Assembly: GCA_036725605.1 (NCBI GenBank)
Contig: DAIMDW010000044.1
Location: forward strand, 1 to 31,453
Length of the DNA stretch: 31,453 nucleotides
From: CALBTQ01 sp036725605
GTDB lineage: Bacteria > Lernaellota > Lernaellaia > Lernaellales > Lernaellaceae
Direction: 5' to 3'
Shown here: piece after piece, positions 1-7,886 of the stretch
Numbering within the stretch: position 1 is the first letter of the stretch
Layout of the letters: every line of letters starts with the position of its first letter
The notes under the pieces: generated by a model
The model's input: only the letters and a program-made list of their open reading frames with translations
Database searches by the model: none
What the model was told of the DNA's origin: nothing
Position numbers and translations under genes: made by a program

Positions 1-567
1 CGGGGTGAAACGCACCAGGTGATGATCGCGGCGGTCGATGCCCCAGAGGTCGCCGACATGCCCGCCGGTGTCGAGCCACTCGCGCAGGTAACGGGCGGAA
101 AATTTGCCGAAGCAGTTGGTGTAGGCCAGCGCCCGACCGCCGGGGCGCAACAGGGCGTGGATTTGCTGCAAAACGCTTTCCGGATCGCTCAGGTGCTCCA
201 GCAGGTCGAAGCAGAGGATCTTGTCGAACGAGCCCGGCTCGCCGGCAATTTTCGCTAACTCGTACACGTCGCCTTCCACGAAGGTAGCATTGGCAACGCC
301 TAGCTCGTTGGCCGCGCAACGGGCCGCGGCGACGGCCGTGGGCGAGGCGTCGACGCCGAGCACCTCACGTGCCCCGGCGGCACAGAGCATGCTGAACTCG
401 CCCAGGCCGCAACCGACATCGAGCACGCGCTCATGCGATTGCGGTCGCAAAAACCGCGCGATGAACCATCCCTTGGTCGTTTGCCGCACCAACCCCGGCG
501 CGCGCACCGACGGCGTCGTGCGCTCGTAGACCCGCTCTTCCCAAATTAACTGTTCCTGTTTGGACAC
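1..567 (-). CDS. Class I SAM-dependent methyltransferase (3' end outside window)
   Basis: The minus strand reads openly from a GTG to the window edge (189 codons). It contains the SAM-binding motif I VLDVGCGLGE near residue 50, an acidic end of strand 2 (GVDAS), a D at the end of GDV, and the post-motif stretch FDKILCFDLLEHL followed by LLRPGG, typical of UbiG/COG2227-type methyltransferases. The GTG start is chosen because GGAG lies 6 nt upstream. The acceptor cannot be told; class I enzymes of this kind modify quinones, sugars or small metabolites. The C-terminal part is missing because of the window, not because the gene is broken. The next gene upstream (676-870) is in the same direction about 110 nt away. 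Confidence 0.85.
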   Translation of the reverse strand, partial: MSKQEQLIWEERVYERTTPSVRAPGLVRQTTKGWFIARFLRPQSHERVLDVGCGLGEFSMLCAAGAREVLGVDASPTAVAAARCAANELGVANATFVEGDVYELAKIAGEPGSFDKILCFDLLEHLSDPESVLQQIHALLRPGGRALAYTNCFGKFSARYLREWLDTGGHVGDLWGIDRRDHHLVRFTP

Positions 568-675
568 AGGATGCTCCGTGAGTTGATGACGGCCGATGAT
601 AGCAGGTTTGTCGGTTGTTAGAAACAAATGGATAGACTGATAGTAAAGGTCATCAGCCTTAGCATAAAAGGTGGT

Positions 676-870
676 TTAGCTGAGGTAATTCACCATGATT
701 ATTGCTAGTTGTGCCATAGCATAGAGAATGAAATACCACAGTTTAACCTTGAGATCGATTGTTTCCGCTTGAACACCTTGGGATTTAAGAGCTTTAGCCA
801 TGAAGTAAATTTCGAACGTGCCCCACACCACGAAGGCAGCCAATGACAGCACCAACATTGCGATTTTCAT
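676..870 (-). CDS. Small two-helix membrane protein, unknown function
   Basis: A 64-residue product with two hydrophobic segments (about residues 3-25 and 42-62) joined by a charged loop, so most likely a helical hairpin in the inner membrane. The frame is open to an ATG at 888, but the internal ATG at 870 has GGGGA a few bases upstream and is the better start. It lies 35 nt downstream of the 183-residue gene and in the same direction, so the two are probably co-transcribed. Base composition is AT-richer than the genome core. No family is recognised. It could be an accessory membrane component for its neighbour; that is guesswork. Confidence 0.55.
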   Translation of the reverse strand: MKIAMLVLSLAAFVVWGTFEIYFMAKALKSQGVQAETIDLKVKLWYFILYAMAQLAIIMVNYLS

Positions 871-905
871 GTGGATCCCCATCCCCATATGAATTAAATC
901 GTTGG

Positions 906-1457
906 TTATTTGTCAATTTCGTCATCACCTTTCGTCATACGTATTTCTTGCTCGAAGTCGAGTCGTATATATAAATCCGTGCCGACAAGTTTCATGGTCG
1001 TTTCCGCCAGCCCCAATGACTTGAAGAACGGGTCACTGAAGTTAATGGTTTTATTGGAGGGGAAATAGTTGGCTCGGCGAAATGTGCGTTTAAGGATGGA
1101 CTGAATGGTTAGAAACCGATCGTTGAAAGACTGTTTCGTAAATTGAGGTTGGGTAAAAACAAAACAAGAGATAGCTCCCTTTTCCGGGAAAATGTGGATT
1201 TGGTGAAAACCTACCGCACCAGTTAAAATTTGTTCAATGTAATTGTCGGTGAAGGAATCCAGCATTTCCAGATCGCCAGGCACGACGTAGAGAGGCCCTG
1301 AAGGTGTAAAAGCGTCTTCCACCACGCCGGTGACTTTAAATGAACCGACCTTGGATACCTTTTTTACGATGATGGTCGATTGTGCGAAACTTCTCCCGAG
1401 GTAGTGCTTTTTTAACTCAAAAGAGAAATTTTCCTGATTGGAATTGGTTTCGCCCAT
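906..1457 (-). CDS. Hypothetical protein, AT-rich gene
   Basis: A 183-residue soluble protein without signal peptide or membrane segment. It mixes hydrophobic beta-like stretches (STIIVKKVSKVGSFKVTG, PLYVVPGDLEML, FHQIHIFPEKGAISCFVF) with a basic helical region (SILKRTFRRANYF), suggesting an alpha/beta fold. Three ATGs lie at the start; the third is preferred because TAGGG lies 9 nt upstream, and the first would have no spacing to it. Codon use is AT-rich compared with the GC-rich genes further on, which hints at acquisition by transfer. It is followed closely by a two-helix membrane protein gene. I do not recognise a family. Confidence 0.6.
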   Translation of the reverse strand: MGETNSNQENFSFELKKHYLGRSFAQSTIIVKKVSKVGSFKVTGVVEDAFTPSGPLYVVPGDLEMLDSFTDNYIEQILTGAVGFHQIHIFPEKGAISCFVFTQPQFTKQSFNDRFLTIQSILKRTFRRANYFPSNKTINFSDPFFKSLGLAETTMKLVGTDLYIRLDFEQEIRMTKGDDEIDK

Positions 1458-1841
1458 TGTCATCATCCCTAAAAACTAAACAGTTACCAAACAGAAAATG
1501 TTTTGGTAGAATACAATGCCAACATAGAATAAATCTGGAAGAAGATTTTTGCAACGATAAATTGGTTGCAGATAAGCAAAATAGTCGTGTATTATCATGT
1601 AATTAGCGCCACACTATATTTTGTATACCTTGGGCATATATCATACAATATATAGTCGTTCTTAGATATTTTATGGATACACAATAGATGGATGAAGTAA
1701 GGTGGTTTATCGAATGAAAAACAAAATATGAGCATTGTTTCTCTCGCGAAATAGCAAAGGCATTCATCTTGCCAATTTTATTGAAATTCTGTTACCCTTA
1801 GCGGCCCGCTGATGGGCAGGGGCGGACAGGAGTGAAACGCG
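1458..1841. other. AT-rich intergenic region
   Basis: No convincing gene. The stretch from about 1490 to 1800 is strongly AT-rich and separates divergent genes, so promoters for both sides should lie here. AGGAG about 9 nt before the lipoprotein ATG at 1842 is a clear ribosome binding site. I see no good core promoter for the plus-strand operon and no long repeats. Confidence 0.5.
1526..1554 (-). promoter_or_regulatory. Candidate promoter for the 183-residue AT-rich gene
   Basis: Read on the minus strand: TTGCAA (4/6 to the -35 consensus), 17 nt, TATTCT (4/6 to the -10). It lies about 70 nt upstream of the start. In AT-rich DNA such matches arise by chance, so this is only a candidate. Confidence 0.3.
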
Positions 1842-2303
1842 ATGAATTTTTTTAGGCTATGGGCTTTTTTGTGCGTGGCGCTGATGGTCGGCGCGGCGCT
1901 TTTCGCCTGCGGGTCGGGCAGCTCCAGCGAGGACGACGATGACGACGAGGGCGGCGAAGCGCTGGGCACGCTCTCGGGCACGATATCTTACGAGGGCGAC
2001 AAAACCGCGAACATCGTGGTGGTCGGTCTGATCGAGCAGTGGCCGATGGCCGGTCCGCCCCAGCAGTTCACGGAAGTGGAAATTCCCGAGTCGGGATTCC
2101 CTTTCGAATACAGTATAGAAATTAATTACATCGGCGAGTATTATCTGGCCGCTTTCATGGACATCGACGAGATGGACGGCGTGTCGATGAACGCCGAGCT
2201 CGACCCGATGCATCTGCCCACCACCGGCGACACCTTCGACTTGATTGCGGGCGAAAACCATTACGACTTCACCCTGCAGGATCCGGAAGACCTGGACTGG
2301 TGA
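1842..2303 (+). CDS. Acidic single-domain lipoprotein (beta-domain family)
   Basis: A 153-residue lipoprotein: signal peptide with lipobox LFAC (Cys at residue 23), then a serine/aspartate linker (SSSEDDDDDEGG), then one domain of about 110 residues beginning GTISYEGDKT. That domain shares its layout with both domains of the next gene: GT.(T/S)Y.G...., a WPM box, a VEIPE.GFPFEY box and a DID..DG..MN box. The alternating pattern suggests a small Ig-like or carboxypeptidase-regulatory-like sandwich; fold and ligand are inferred. AGGAG lies 9 nt before the ATG. It is followed after 20 nt by the two-domain paralogue and then by the TonB-dependent receptor, so a surface or periplasmic partner of that receptor is plausible. 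Confidence 0.8.
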   Translation: MNFFRLWAFLCVALMVGAALFACGSGSSSEDDDDDEGGEALGTLSGTISYEGDKTANIVVVGLIEQWPMAGPPQQFTEVEIPESGFPFEYSIEINYIGEYYLAAFMDIDEMDGVSMNAELDPMHLPTTGDTFDLIAGENHYDFTLQDPEDLDW

Positions 2304-2323
2304 TTTTTGTTGGAGGCAATGGA

Positions 2324-3187
2324 ATGAAGACTCTTTTCTGGTTGCTGCTGCCGGCGCTGGTGCTGGCGATCGCCCTGGGCGCATTGGTGGCTTGCGGCGA
2401 CGATGACGATGACGATGACGACAACGACGATGACGATACGCAGGATTATCCGGTCGTGCTGTCCGGCACGATGACCTATGACGGCGACGTGACCGCCGAG
2501 CAGATCATGGTTGCGCTGACCGACCATTGGCCGATGACCCAGGCGCCGCTGTGGTTCGGCTATGTGGATATCCCGGAAGCGGGTTTTCCTTTTACATATG
2601 AGCTCGGCGTGGATCAGCCGTTCATCGGTGATTACTACCTGCTGGCGCTGATCGACATCGATCCGACCGACGGCGTGGGCATGAACCCCGATATCGATCC
2701 GCTGGCCATTCCCACCGCCGCGACCACGCTGGTCGAGGGAACCAATACGGGCATCGATTTCACCTTCATCGATCCCGAAGACATCACCGACGATGACGAT
2801 GATACGACCGACGACGACGACACAACCGACGACGACACCGGCGACGACGATACGGTCGAGACCACCGGCATCTCCGGTACGATCACCTACGCGGGCGCGG
2901 CGACCGGCGACAAGGTCGTCTTCGGCTTCTGGGACGGCCTGCCGATCATGGCCCCCGATCACACCTTCGAAGTGGACGTGCCCGAGGGAGGTTTTCCGTT
3001 CGATTACGCGCTGGAAACCGACTTCACCGGCGATTGGAAAGTCGTCGCGTTCCTCGATGTCGATCCCAACGATGGCTCGAGCTGGAACAGCGAAGTCGAC
3101 CCCTCCAACTGGTCGATGGGCATCGCGGCGATCTCCATTGTCGACGGCCAGATGACCGACTACGATATCGAACTCATCGATCCGTGA
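2324..3187 (+). CDS. Two-domain poly-Asp lipoprotein, paralogue of preceding gene
   Basis: A 287-residue lipoprotein with signal peptide, lipobox (LVAC) and an aspartate run immediately after the Cys. Two copies of the beta-domain follow, starting at SGTMTYDG and SGTITYAG, joined by a linker made almost only of D and T (DDDDTTDDDDTTDDDTGDDD). Each domain has the PE.GFPF.Y and D.DP.DG boxes, so an internal duplication made this gene from a single-domain ancestor like its upstream neighbour. The ATG at 2324 is preferred over one 24 nt earlier because GGAGG lies 7 nt upstream of it. Aspartate-rich linkers could bind divalent cations; that is inference. The TonB-dependent receptor starts 11 nt after the stop. 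Confidence 0.8.
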   Translation: MKTLFWLLLPALVLAIALGALVACGDDDDDDDDNDDDDTQDYPVVLSGTMTYDGDVTAEQIMVALTDHWPMTQAPLWFGYVDIPEAGFPFTYELGVDQPFIGDYYLLALIDIDPTDGVGMNPDIDPLAIPTAATTLVEGTNTGIDFTFIDPEDITDDDDDTTDDDDTTDDDTGDDDTVETTGISGTITYAGAATGDKVVFGFWDGLPIMAPDHTFEVDVPEGGFPFDYALETDFTGDWKVVAFLDVDPNDGSSWNSEVDPSNWSMGIAAISIVDGQMTDYDIELIDP

Positions 3188-3198
3188 CGAGGTGAAGG

Positions 3199-5382
3199 TT
3201 GCTGCGCGACGGAAAACTGCACTGCCCGCTTACGATCCTGGCGGCGTTCCTTTTAATGTTGACGCTGGCCATGCCGACGCTCGCCGCGGCCGACGAGGCC
3301 GAAGCGCCCGCATCTTCCGACGATGACGACACGCCGGACGATGGCGACGACAACGAAGGTCGGCTCGAACGGGACGACAGCGTCTTACCTGAAATCGACG
3401 TCAGCGGCGAGTCCGAGGACGAGGAAGACGACGGGTCCATCGCGGCGGGCGATACGGTCGTCGTGACCGGCACGCGCACGAAGCACCAGGCCTCCGACGC
3501 GCCGGTGTCCACCTCGGTCGTCACGCAGCAACAGGTGGAAAATTCGGGCGCGGTCGACGCCGGCGACGCCCTGGAAACCGTGCCCGGCGTGTTCGTCGAC
3601 GATTACGAAACGGCCGGCCGCGGCGGTCCGGGCTCGGGCGTGAACCTGCAAGGGCTGCCCACCGATCGCATCCTGGTGCTCATCGACGGGCAGCGCATGC
3701 CCTGGACGATGCGCGCGCCCGACCTCGAGTTGATCCCCGCCGAGTTGATCCGCCGCATCGAGGTCGTCAAAGGTCCCAGCAGTTCGCTCTACGGTTCGGA
3801 CGCGGTGGGCGGCGTGATCAACATTCTCACACGCGAACCTTCGGCCGATCCGACCGCCGAGCTGAGCCTGTCGGGCGGCAGCTTCAACACCTACAAGGGC
3901 AACGCCTTCCACGCCTGGAGCGCCGGCGGCGCCGGGTGGGTGATCAACTTCAACCGCGAGCAATCCGACGGCTGGATCGATGCGAACGCCTCACGCGCCG
4001 TGGTGACCATGGGCGAGGGCGTCACCGACACGCTGCCCGTGCCCTACGACGACGGGCATCCCTACGAAACCAACGACCTGTTCGGCAAGCTGCGTCTGCA
4101 GGTCAATCCGCATCTGAGCCTGCGCACGCAGGCGCGTTATCACTGGGAAGACAATCAATTCTCCGACACCGACGACGGCGCGGTGTCCGACAACAAGATT
4201 CAGTTGTCGGGGCTGGCCGAAGCGACGCTCGAACTCGGGCCTTTTTCCGCGACGCTGACCGGCGGGCATTTCCGGCGCTATTTCCGCTATCGCGAGTTTT
4301 CCACCGCCTATGTGGTCAATCCGCTGCCGCCGCCCGACCTGCTGCGCAGCTATGTGGACAAGGGCAACACGACGATCGGCGACGAATCCAACGGCGAGTT
4401 GCTGCTCTCGTGGGCGCTGGCCGACTGGAACATGCTGACCGTCGGCGCGCACATGCGCTACGAAACGCTGGATTACTCGGCCTTCGAGCATTCGGCGATG
4501 ACCGACGACGAGCAGGGCTACGACGCGTACCAGACGATCTGGTCGGGTTTTGTGCAGGACGAGATTTTCCTCTTCGACAACGTGTGGTCGCTGGCGCCCG
4601 GCGTGCGGGTGGATTACCACGACGCCTGGGGCACGGTGGTCAACCCGAAACTCTCGACGCTGGTCAAGGCATCCGACTCGACCGCGCTACGCGCCAGCGT
4701 GGGCCGGGCGTTTCGCGAACCGACGCTCTCGCAACTGTACCGGCCGATCTTCCGCCACAGCGGCTATTTCATGATCGGCAACGAGGACCTGGAGCCCGAA
4801 GAGGTGCTGGGCTGGAACGCGGAGATCGAGCAGGTCTTCGGCTCGGTGGCCAAGGCGACCGCGGGGTATTTCCAGTACGAACTCTACGACATGATCTGGC
4901 AGGAGATCATCGACAGCGACTACCAGAGCGGCCTGGCGCTGATGACCTACACCAACCTCAAGCGGGCGCGGATCTACGGCGGCGAAGGCGCGCTGAACGT
5001 CACGCCGTGGCGCTACGCCGGGCTCAACCTCAACTACACCTACACCAAGACGATGGACCTGGACGAGGACACGGCGCTGGGGACCGTGCCCGAGCACAAC
5101 GTCGGCGGGCAGTTGTTCGTCGATTACCGGCCTTGGGGCCTGGGCGGGTTCGTCGGCGCGACCTTCCAGACCGAGCGCGAATACATCGGCATGGGCGGTC
5201 GCTGGTACACCGCCGACCCGCGCTGGTCGACCACCGGCCGCGTGTACAAGACCCTGGGCGACCACGTCGAAGTGGGCTTGCGTGTCTTCAACTGGCTTGG
5301 CTACTCCTGGGACCGCGAAGGCGACGGCGACAACGACCTGCAACCCACCAGCTACTACGGCGAACTGAAGTTGTCGCTGTAG
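3199..5382 (+). CDS. TonB-dependent outer-membrane receptor
   Basis: A 727-residue outer-membrane receptor of the BtuB/FepA type. Order: signal peptide (residues 1 to about 31, ending LAAA), an acidic linker rich in D and E, a TonB-box-like segment (DTVVVTGTR), a plug domain (SVVTQQQVENSG, LQGLPTDRILVLIDGQRM, IEVVKGPSSSLYGSDAVGGVINI) and a C-terminal barrel with alternating aromatic strands to the last residues (YYGELKLSL). The start is a TTG with GAGGTG just upstream; later ATGs would cut the signal peptide. Substrate (cobalamin, siderophore, heme or glycan) cannot be told. It ends an apparent three-gene operon with two beta-domain lipoproteins, possible substrate-capture partners. The long acidic stretch before the TonB box is unusual. 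Confidence 0.9.
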   Translation: MLRDGKLHCPLTILAAFLLMLTLAMPTLAAADEAEAPASSDDDDTPDDGDDNEGRLERDDSVLPEIDVSGESEDEEDDGSIAAGDTVVVTGTRTKHQASDAPVSTSVVTQQQVENSGAVDAGDALETVPGVFVDDYETAGRGGPGSGVNLQGLPTDRILVLIDGQRMPWTMRAPDLELIPAELIRRIEVVKGPSSSLYGSDAVGGVINILTREPSADPTAELSLSGGSFNTYKGNAFHAWSAGGAGWVINFNREQSDGWIDANASRAVVTMGEGVTDTLPVPYDDGHPYETNDLFGKLRLQVNPHLSLRTQARYHWEDNQFSDTDDGAVSDNKIQLSGLAEATLELGPFSATLTGGHFRRYFRYREFSTAYVVNPLPPPDLLRSYVDKGNTTIGDESNGELLLSWALADWNMLTVGAHMRYETLDYSAFEHSAMTDDEQGYDAYQTIWSGFVQDEIFLFDNVWSLAPGVRVDYHDAWGTVVNPKLSTLVKASDSTALRASVGRAFREPTLSQLYRPIFRHSGYFMIGNEDLEPEEVLGWNAEIEQVFGSVAKATAGYFQYELYDMIWQEIIDSDYQSGLALMTYTNLKRARIYGGEGALNVTPWRYAGLNLNYTYTKTMDLDEDTALGTVPEHNVGGQLFVDYRPWGLGGFVGATFQTEREYIGMGGRWYTADPRWSTTGRVYKTLGDHVEVGLRVFNWLGYSWDREGDGDNDLQPTSYYGELKLSL

Positions 5383-5385
5383 GAG

Positions 5386-5418
5386 AAAAAGGGCGGCGTG
5401 CTTTTCTTCACGCCGCCC
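5386..5418 (-). terminator. Rho-independent terminator of the KTSC gene
   Basis: A 10-bp GC-rich stem (GGGCGGCGTG paired with CACGCCGCCC) around an 8-nt loop. On the minus strand it is followed by five T, so it is an intrinsic terminator for the KTSC-domain gene. On the plus strand there is no T-run, but the stem sits just after the receptor stop codon and could still protect that mRNA end. Confidence 0.75.
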
Positions 5419-5430
5419 CAATGAATTCCG

Positions 5431-5643
5431 TTACACAATTCGCCGATAGTTGTAGATGCCTTTGATGTGCGCAGACAAATACGTACCGACTGAGTGAGCA
5501 TTGACGAGAGCATGGTACTTTTGCTGCGGTACACCATAGTAATGGTAAACACTCCCGTTGCGGAATTCGACCTCCAAAGTATTGGATGCTGAGTCGTGAC
5601 CGACGCTTCGGACATTGGATGAAACAACACTTTGTCTGAACAT
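5431..5643 (-). CDS. KTSC-domain protein
   Basis: A 70-residue protein that is almost entirely a KTSC domain (named after its occurrence at the C terminus of some lysyl-tRNA synthetases). Visible hallmarks are VVSSNVRSVGHD near the start, LEVEFRNGSVYHYYGVP in the middle, and the end HSVGTYLSAHIKGIYNYRRI. Stand-alone KTSC proteins are common small bacterial proteins of unknown role. The frame opens further upstream, but the ATG at 5643 has GGAGG 8 nt before it and places the domain at the N terminus as is usual. A terminator follows directly. It stands alone, convergent with the receptor gene. Confidence 0.8.
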   Translation of the reverse strand: MFRQSVVSSNVRSVGHDSASNTLEVEFRNGSVYHYYGVPQQKYHALVNAHSVGTYLSAHIKGIYNYRRIV

Positions 5644-5815
5644 AGTTCCTGCCTCCGATATGCCCAAGCTTGAAAGCAGCATGAACACATCATTGATTGT
5701 TGACCACCCGGGTCCTCTTGACGTCGGCGTTGAGGCAGGACTACATTGTGGACAGATGTTTTCTTGTCCGCATCAACGCCTTTGTGGCAAGAGCGGGCGG
5801 GGCGGTTACGCCCGG

Positions 5816-5837
5816 AGCCACGGCTGCAACCGTGGCT
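5816..5837. repeat. Palindromic hairpin next to the PIN gene
   Basis: AGCCACGG, six bases, CCGTGGCT: a perfect 8-bp stem ending one base from the PIN gene's stop codon. On the plus strand it is followed by CTTTTT; on the minus strand by GC-rich DNA with a further short inverted repeat (GGGCG...CGCCC). It may slow transcription leaving the toxin gene or be a dispersed REP-like unit. It marks the GC-rich border of the AT-rich toxin-antitoxin segment. Confidence 0.5.
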
Positions 5838-6359
5838 TCACTTTTTAATCCGCGTTACGAGTCCAATTTTTGTATTGAAATCCTCAATCACCTCCTTTCT
5901 AAGAAAACGTGGGTTGCTTTTATGCATTTGATTTGCCACTTCAGCAGCTTTTATTCGCTCCAGCTTTCCCGCATTTACCAAATGAATCATAAGTTCCAGG
6001 CCCCAGCAGAGCTTGATGCCTTCATGTTTGCACGCTTTACGAAGTGTTCGATCATTCGTTACACAGGTCCAGGATTTTTCTTTGGCTGACCGAATACATA
6101 TCCAGTCCTGGAAGGATAATGCTCCATGTAGTGCGGCTGCCTCGATTAGTAGTTCTATATCGGGTTCGACAATCTCGATGCCGAATTGGGACAAATCGTC
6201 ATTATCCAGCTGTTCAACTTCATCCAATACTGGAGTTGCGACAAATAAATTTCCTATATGTTCGCAGAAGAGTCCAAGAATTGACAAATCGCTATTAAAA
6301 TAATCAATTAAAACGTTGGCGTCCAAAATATACGAGCTTTTTGTCGAAACCGTTGTCAT
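5838..6359 (-). CDS. PIN-domain nuclease-like protein (toxin candidate)
   Basis: A 173-residue protein with the acidic tetrad of PIN-domain RNases: D13 in YILDANVLIDYF, E47 in VLDEVE, D85 in SFQDWICI and D103 in TNDRTLRKAC. PIN toxins such as VapC are metal-dependent and cut RNA. The start overlaps the stop of the upstream HTH/peptidase gene by four bases (ATGA), showing translational coupling; GGAG is just upstream. An earlier in-frame ATG would overlap further and is less likely. Antitoxin-first order with an overlap is typical of toxin-antitoxin pairs, and COG2856-type HTH/peptidases are known next to PIN-like proteins. The gene is AT-rich, consistent with acquisition. Toxicity is inferred. 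Confidence 0.8.
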   Translation of the reverse strand: MTTVSTKSSYILDANVLIDYFNSDLSILGLFCEHIGNLFVATPVLDEVEQLDNDDLSQFGIEIVEPDIELLIEAAALHGALSFQDWICIRSAKEKSWTCVTNDRTLRKACKHEGIKLCWGLELMIHLVNAGKLERIKAAEVANQMHKSNPRFLRKEVIEDFNTKIGLVTRIKK

Positions 6360-7519
6360 TGCTCCAAAATCCAATAGTTGGCATATTCATGCATTTTTGA
6401 AAGCGACATTCCTAATATTTCTGCAGCTCGTCCAAGAGTAATGACTTCATCATTAAGAGCTTGGCGCACAAGCCGATAAAGGCGATCAGGAATAAAATCT
6501 TCCGGAAGTAAATGAGCCCCTTCTTCCGCGCTACGGGCTTCGGAAAACTCAAATGAAGAAATGGGTTGCGGCTCTTCTCTTGCCGTTAACGTTCGACCGG
6601 TATAGAGCTTAAAATGGTAGCGATATTGCGCCCAGATGGAGTTTTTTGCATAGCCTTTTTCTATAAGCCGGTGGAGGACGGTTCCGTAACTTACCTTGAA
6701 AATACGTTTTACTTTTAACACTCTCCGAACAAGAGGAAGGCCATATGTGTCTTTCCATTCCTTTTCAAAAAGGGCATCAGGCATTAGGAAGTAACTTGCA
6801 AAGAGGTTTGCTTCATCCTCTTGTTTTTTATCTTCCGCCTTCTCTTCTACCTGATAAGCGTCGACGTGCATTAATAGATGACCCAGCTCATGAATCGCAC
6901 TGAAAATCCAACGTTCAACAGGCATACGTTTATTGGTGTTTACAACAATCGCCGGTCCGCCGCTTTGGACGCCAACAGACAATCCGAAAAATGAATCGCT
7001 GGTAAAAGAATATGGGTAAATTTTTATTCCGGCGGATTCTATTAGTCCACATACATCGCGAATGACTTCCTGTCGACCGTCGTAATCCAAGTTTAATTTT
7101 CGGCGAGCTAATTCCGCTAATTTTTTTGGTCTCTTGGTAGGATCCTGACTCTCTTCTACCGAGTTTGCCAGATCTATAAATAAATATTTATTTTTAACAT
7201 TAAGTAGATTTTCCAGATCATTATAGTTTTCCAGCCAAGTGGTTACTTCAGAGAGTATTTGCTCGCGAGCCGTCATTTTTTTCAACGCTCTGAATCTTAC
7301 GGCATTAAGAGTTTTAACAGGAGCAACCAAGTGTTGGATCTTACAACCCAAAGCGGTTGCAATTGCTTGCATCGTATCCGCGCGTGGAATCGATTTTCCA
7401 TTCTCAATATTTTGATACGCCAGTACACTGATTCCGGCAGCTTCAGCGACTCCAGCTTGAGTCATTCCTTTCGACGACCGAATCCTTCTGGCGTTCATTG
7501 CAATGACTTTAGTTGCCAT
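6356..7519 (-). CDS. XRE-type HTH + ImmA/IrrE metallopeptidase (antitoxin/regulator)
   Basis: A 387-residue protein. Residues 8-60 form a Cro/C1-type helix-turn-helix (MNARRIRSSKGMTQ, VAEAAGISVLAYQNIENGKS). The middle carries an M78-family zinc peptidase core: H210-E-L-G-H214 in SAIHELGHLLMH and a downstream DEANLFASYFLMP supplying the probable third ligand. ImmA/IrrE peptidases cleave repressors such as ImmR or DdrO; fused to an HTH they are often regulators or antitoxins of neighbouring genes. The ATG at 7519 is chosen because a GGGAGAGGG sequence directly precedes it; the open frame extends 15 codons further without a ribosome site. A palindrome 40 nt upstream is a likely operator. It overlaps the PIN gene by 4 nt. 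Confidence 0.85.
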   Translation of the reverse strand: MATKVIAMNARRIRSSKGMTQAGVAEAAGISVLAYQNIENGKSIPRADTMQAIATALGCKIQHLVAPVKTLNAVRFRALKKMTAREQILSEVTTWLENYNDLENLLNVKNKYLFIDLANSVEESQDPTKRPKKLAELARRKLNLDYDGRQEVIRDVCGLIESAGIKIYPYSFTSDSFFGLSVGVQSGGPAIVVNTNKRMPVERWIFSAIHELGHLLMHVDAYQVEEKAEDKKQEDEANLFASYFLMPDALFEKEWKDTYGLPLVRRVLKVKRIFKVSYGTVLHRLIEKGYAKNSIWAQYRYHFKLYTGRTLTAREEPQPISSFEFSEARSAEEGAHLLPEDFIPDRLYRLVRQALNDEVITLGRAAEILGMSLSKMHEYANYWILEQ

Positions 7520-7886
7520 TCCCTCTCCCTTGCCCCCAACCCCTGGGAGTATGTAAATATACATTTCATGTATCTATAGTAATTAAAATATTTAAAAATG
7601 CAAGGGATGAATTTGAAATTTAAGTGATTGATTTGTTGATAGAGCTGAATAGGAACGATCTCAAAGAATCCGAGATTAAATGTTTAGGAAGTTATATTTT
7701 CATCTTTTTCGAATTATTATCACCAAAATTGAGATATTTATGATTTTTCCCCCCTCAAGCCCACGGAAAAAATGCCGATAGTATAGCTGTACACGTACGT
7801 TTGTTTGACTTGCCGGGGGCGGGGCTGTAAGCTCGGGCGGAATTAAAACCCTTGGCGTGGAAGCGTTTTTTCGCGTGGAGAATAAA
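7520..7886. other. Intergenic region between divergent TA pair and glycan operon
   Basis: AT-rich up to about 7770, then abruptly GC-rich, marking the border between the AT-rich toxin-antitoxin segment and the GC-rich operon. It holds the XRE operator candidate and a TTGACT (7805-7810) that could be the -35 of the radical SAM operon, although no good -10 lies at the right distance. No gene is seen. Confidence 0.5.
7559..7573. promoter_or_regulatory. Candidate operator of the XRE/ImmA gene
   Basis: A perfect inverted repeat ATACAT-TTC-ATGTAT (6-bp arms, 3-nt centre), about 40 nt upstream of the HTH gene start. Its 15-bp size suits a dimeric Cro/C1-type repressor, so autoregulation is likely. 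On the minus strand the right arm runs into TATATT, a possible -10 element. Confidence 0.5.

Noticed and set aside
2394..2852. Phase variation by the poly-Asp triplet repeats
   Set aside because: The repeats are in units of three and the codons are mixed, so slippage would change length but not the frame.
3936..5465. 509-codon second frame inside the TonB-dependent receptor
   Set aside because: Arginine-rich frame-shifted shadow of the receptor barrel; the receptor frame carries all conserved motifs.
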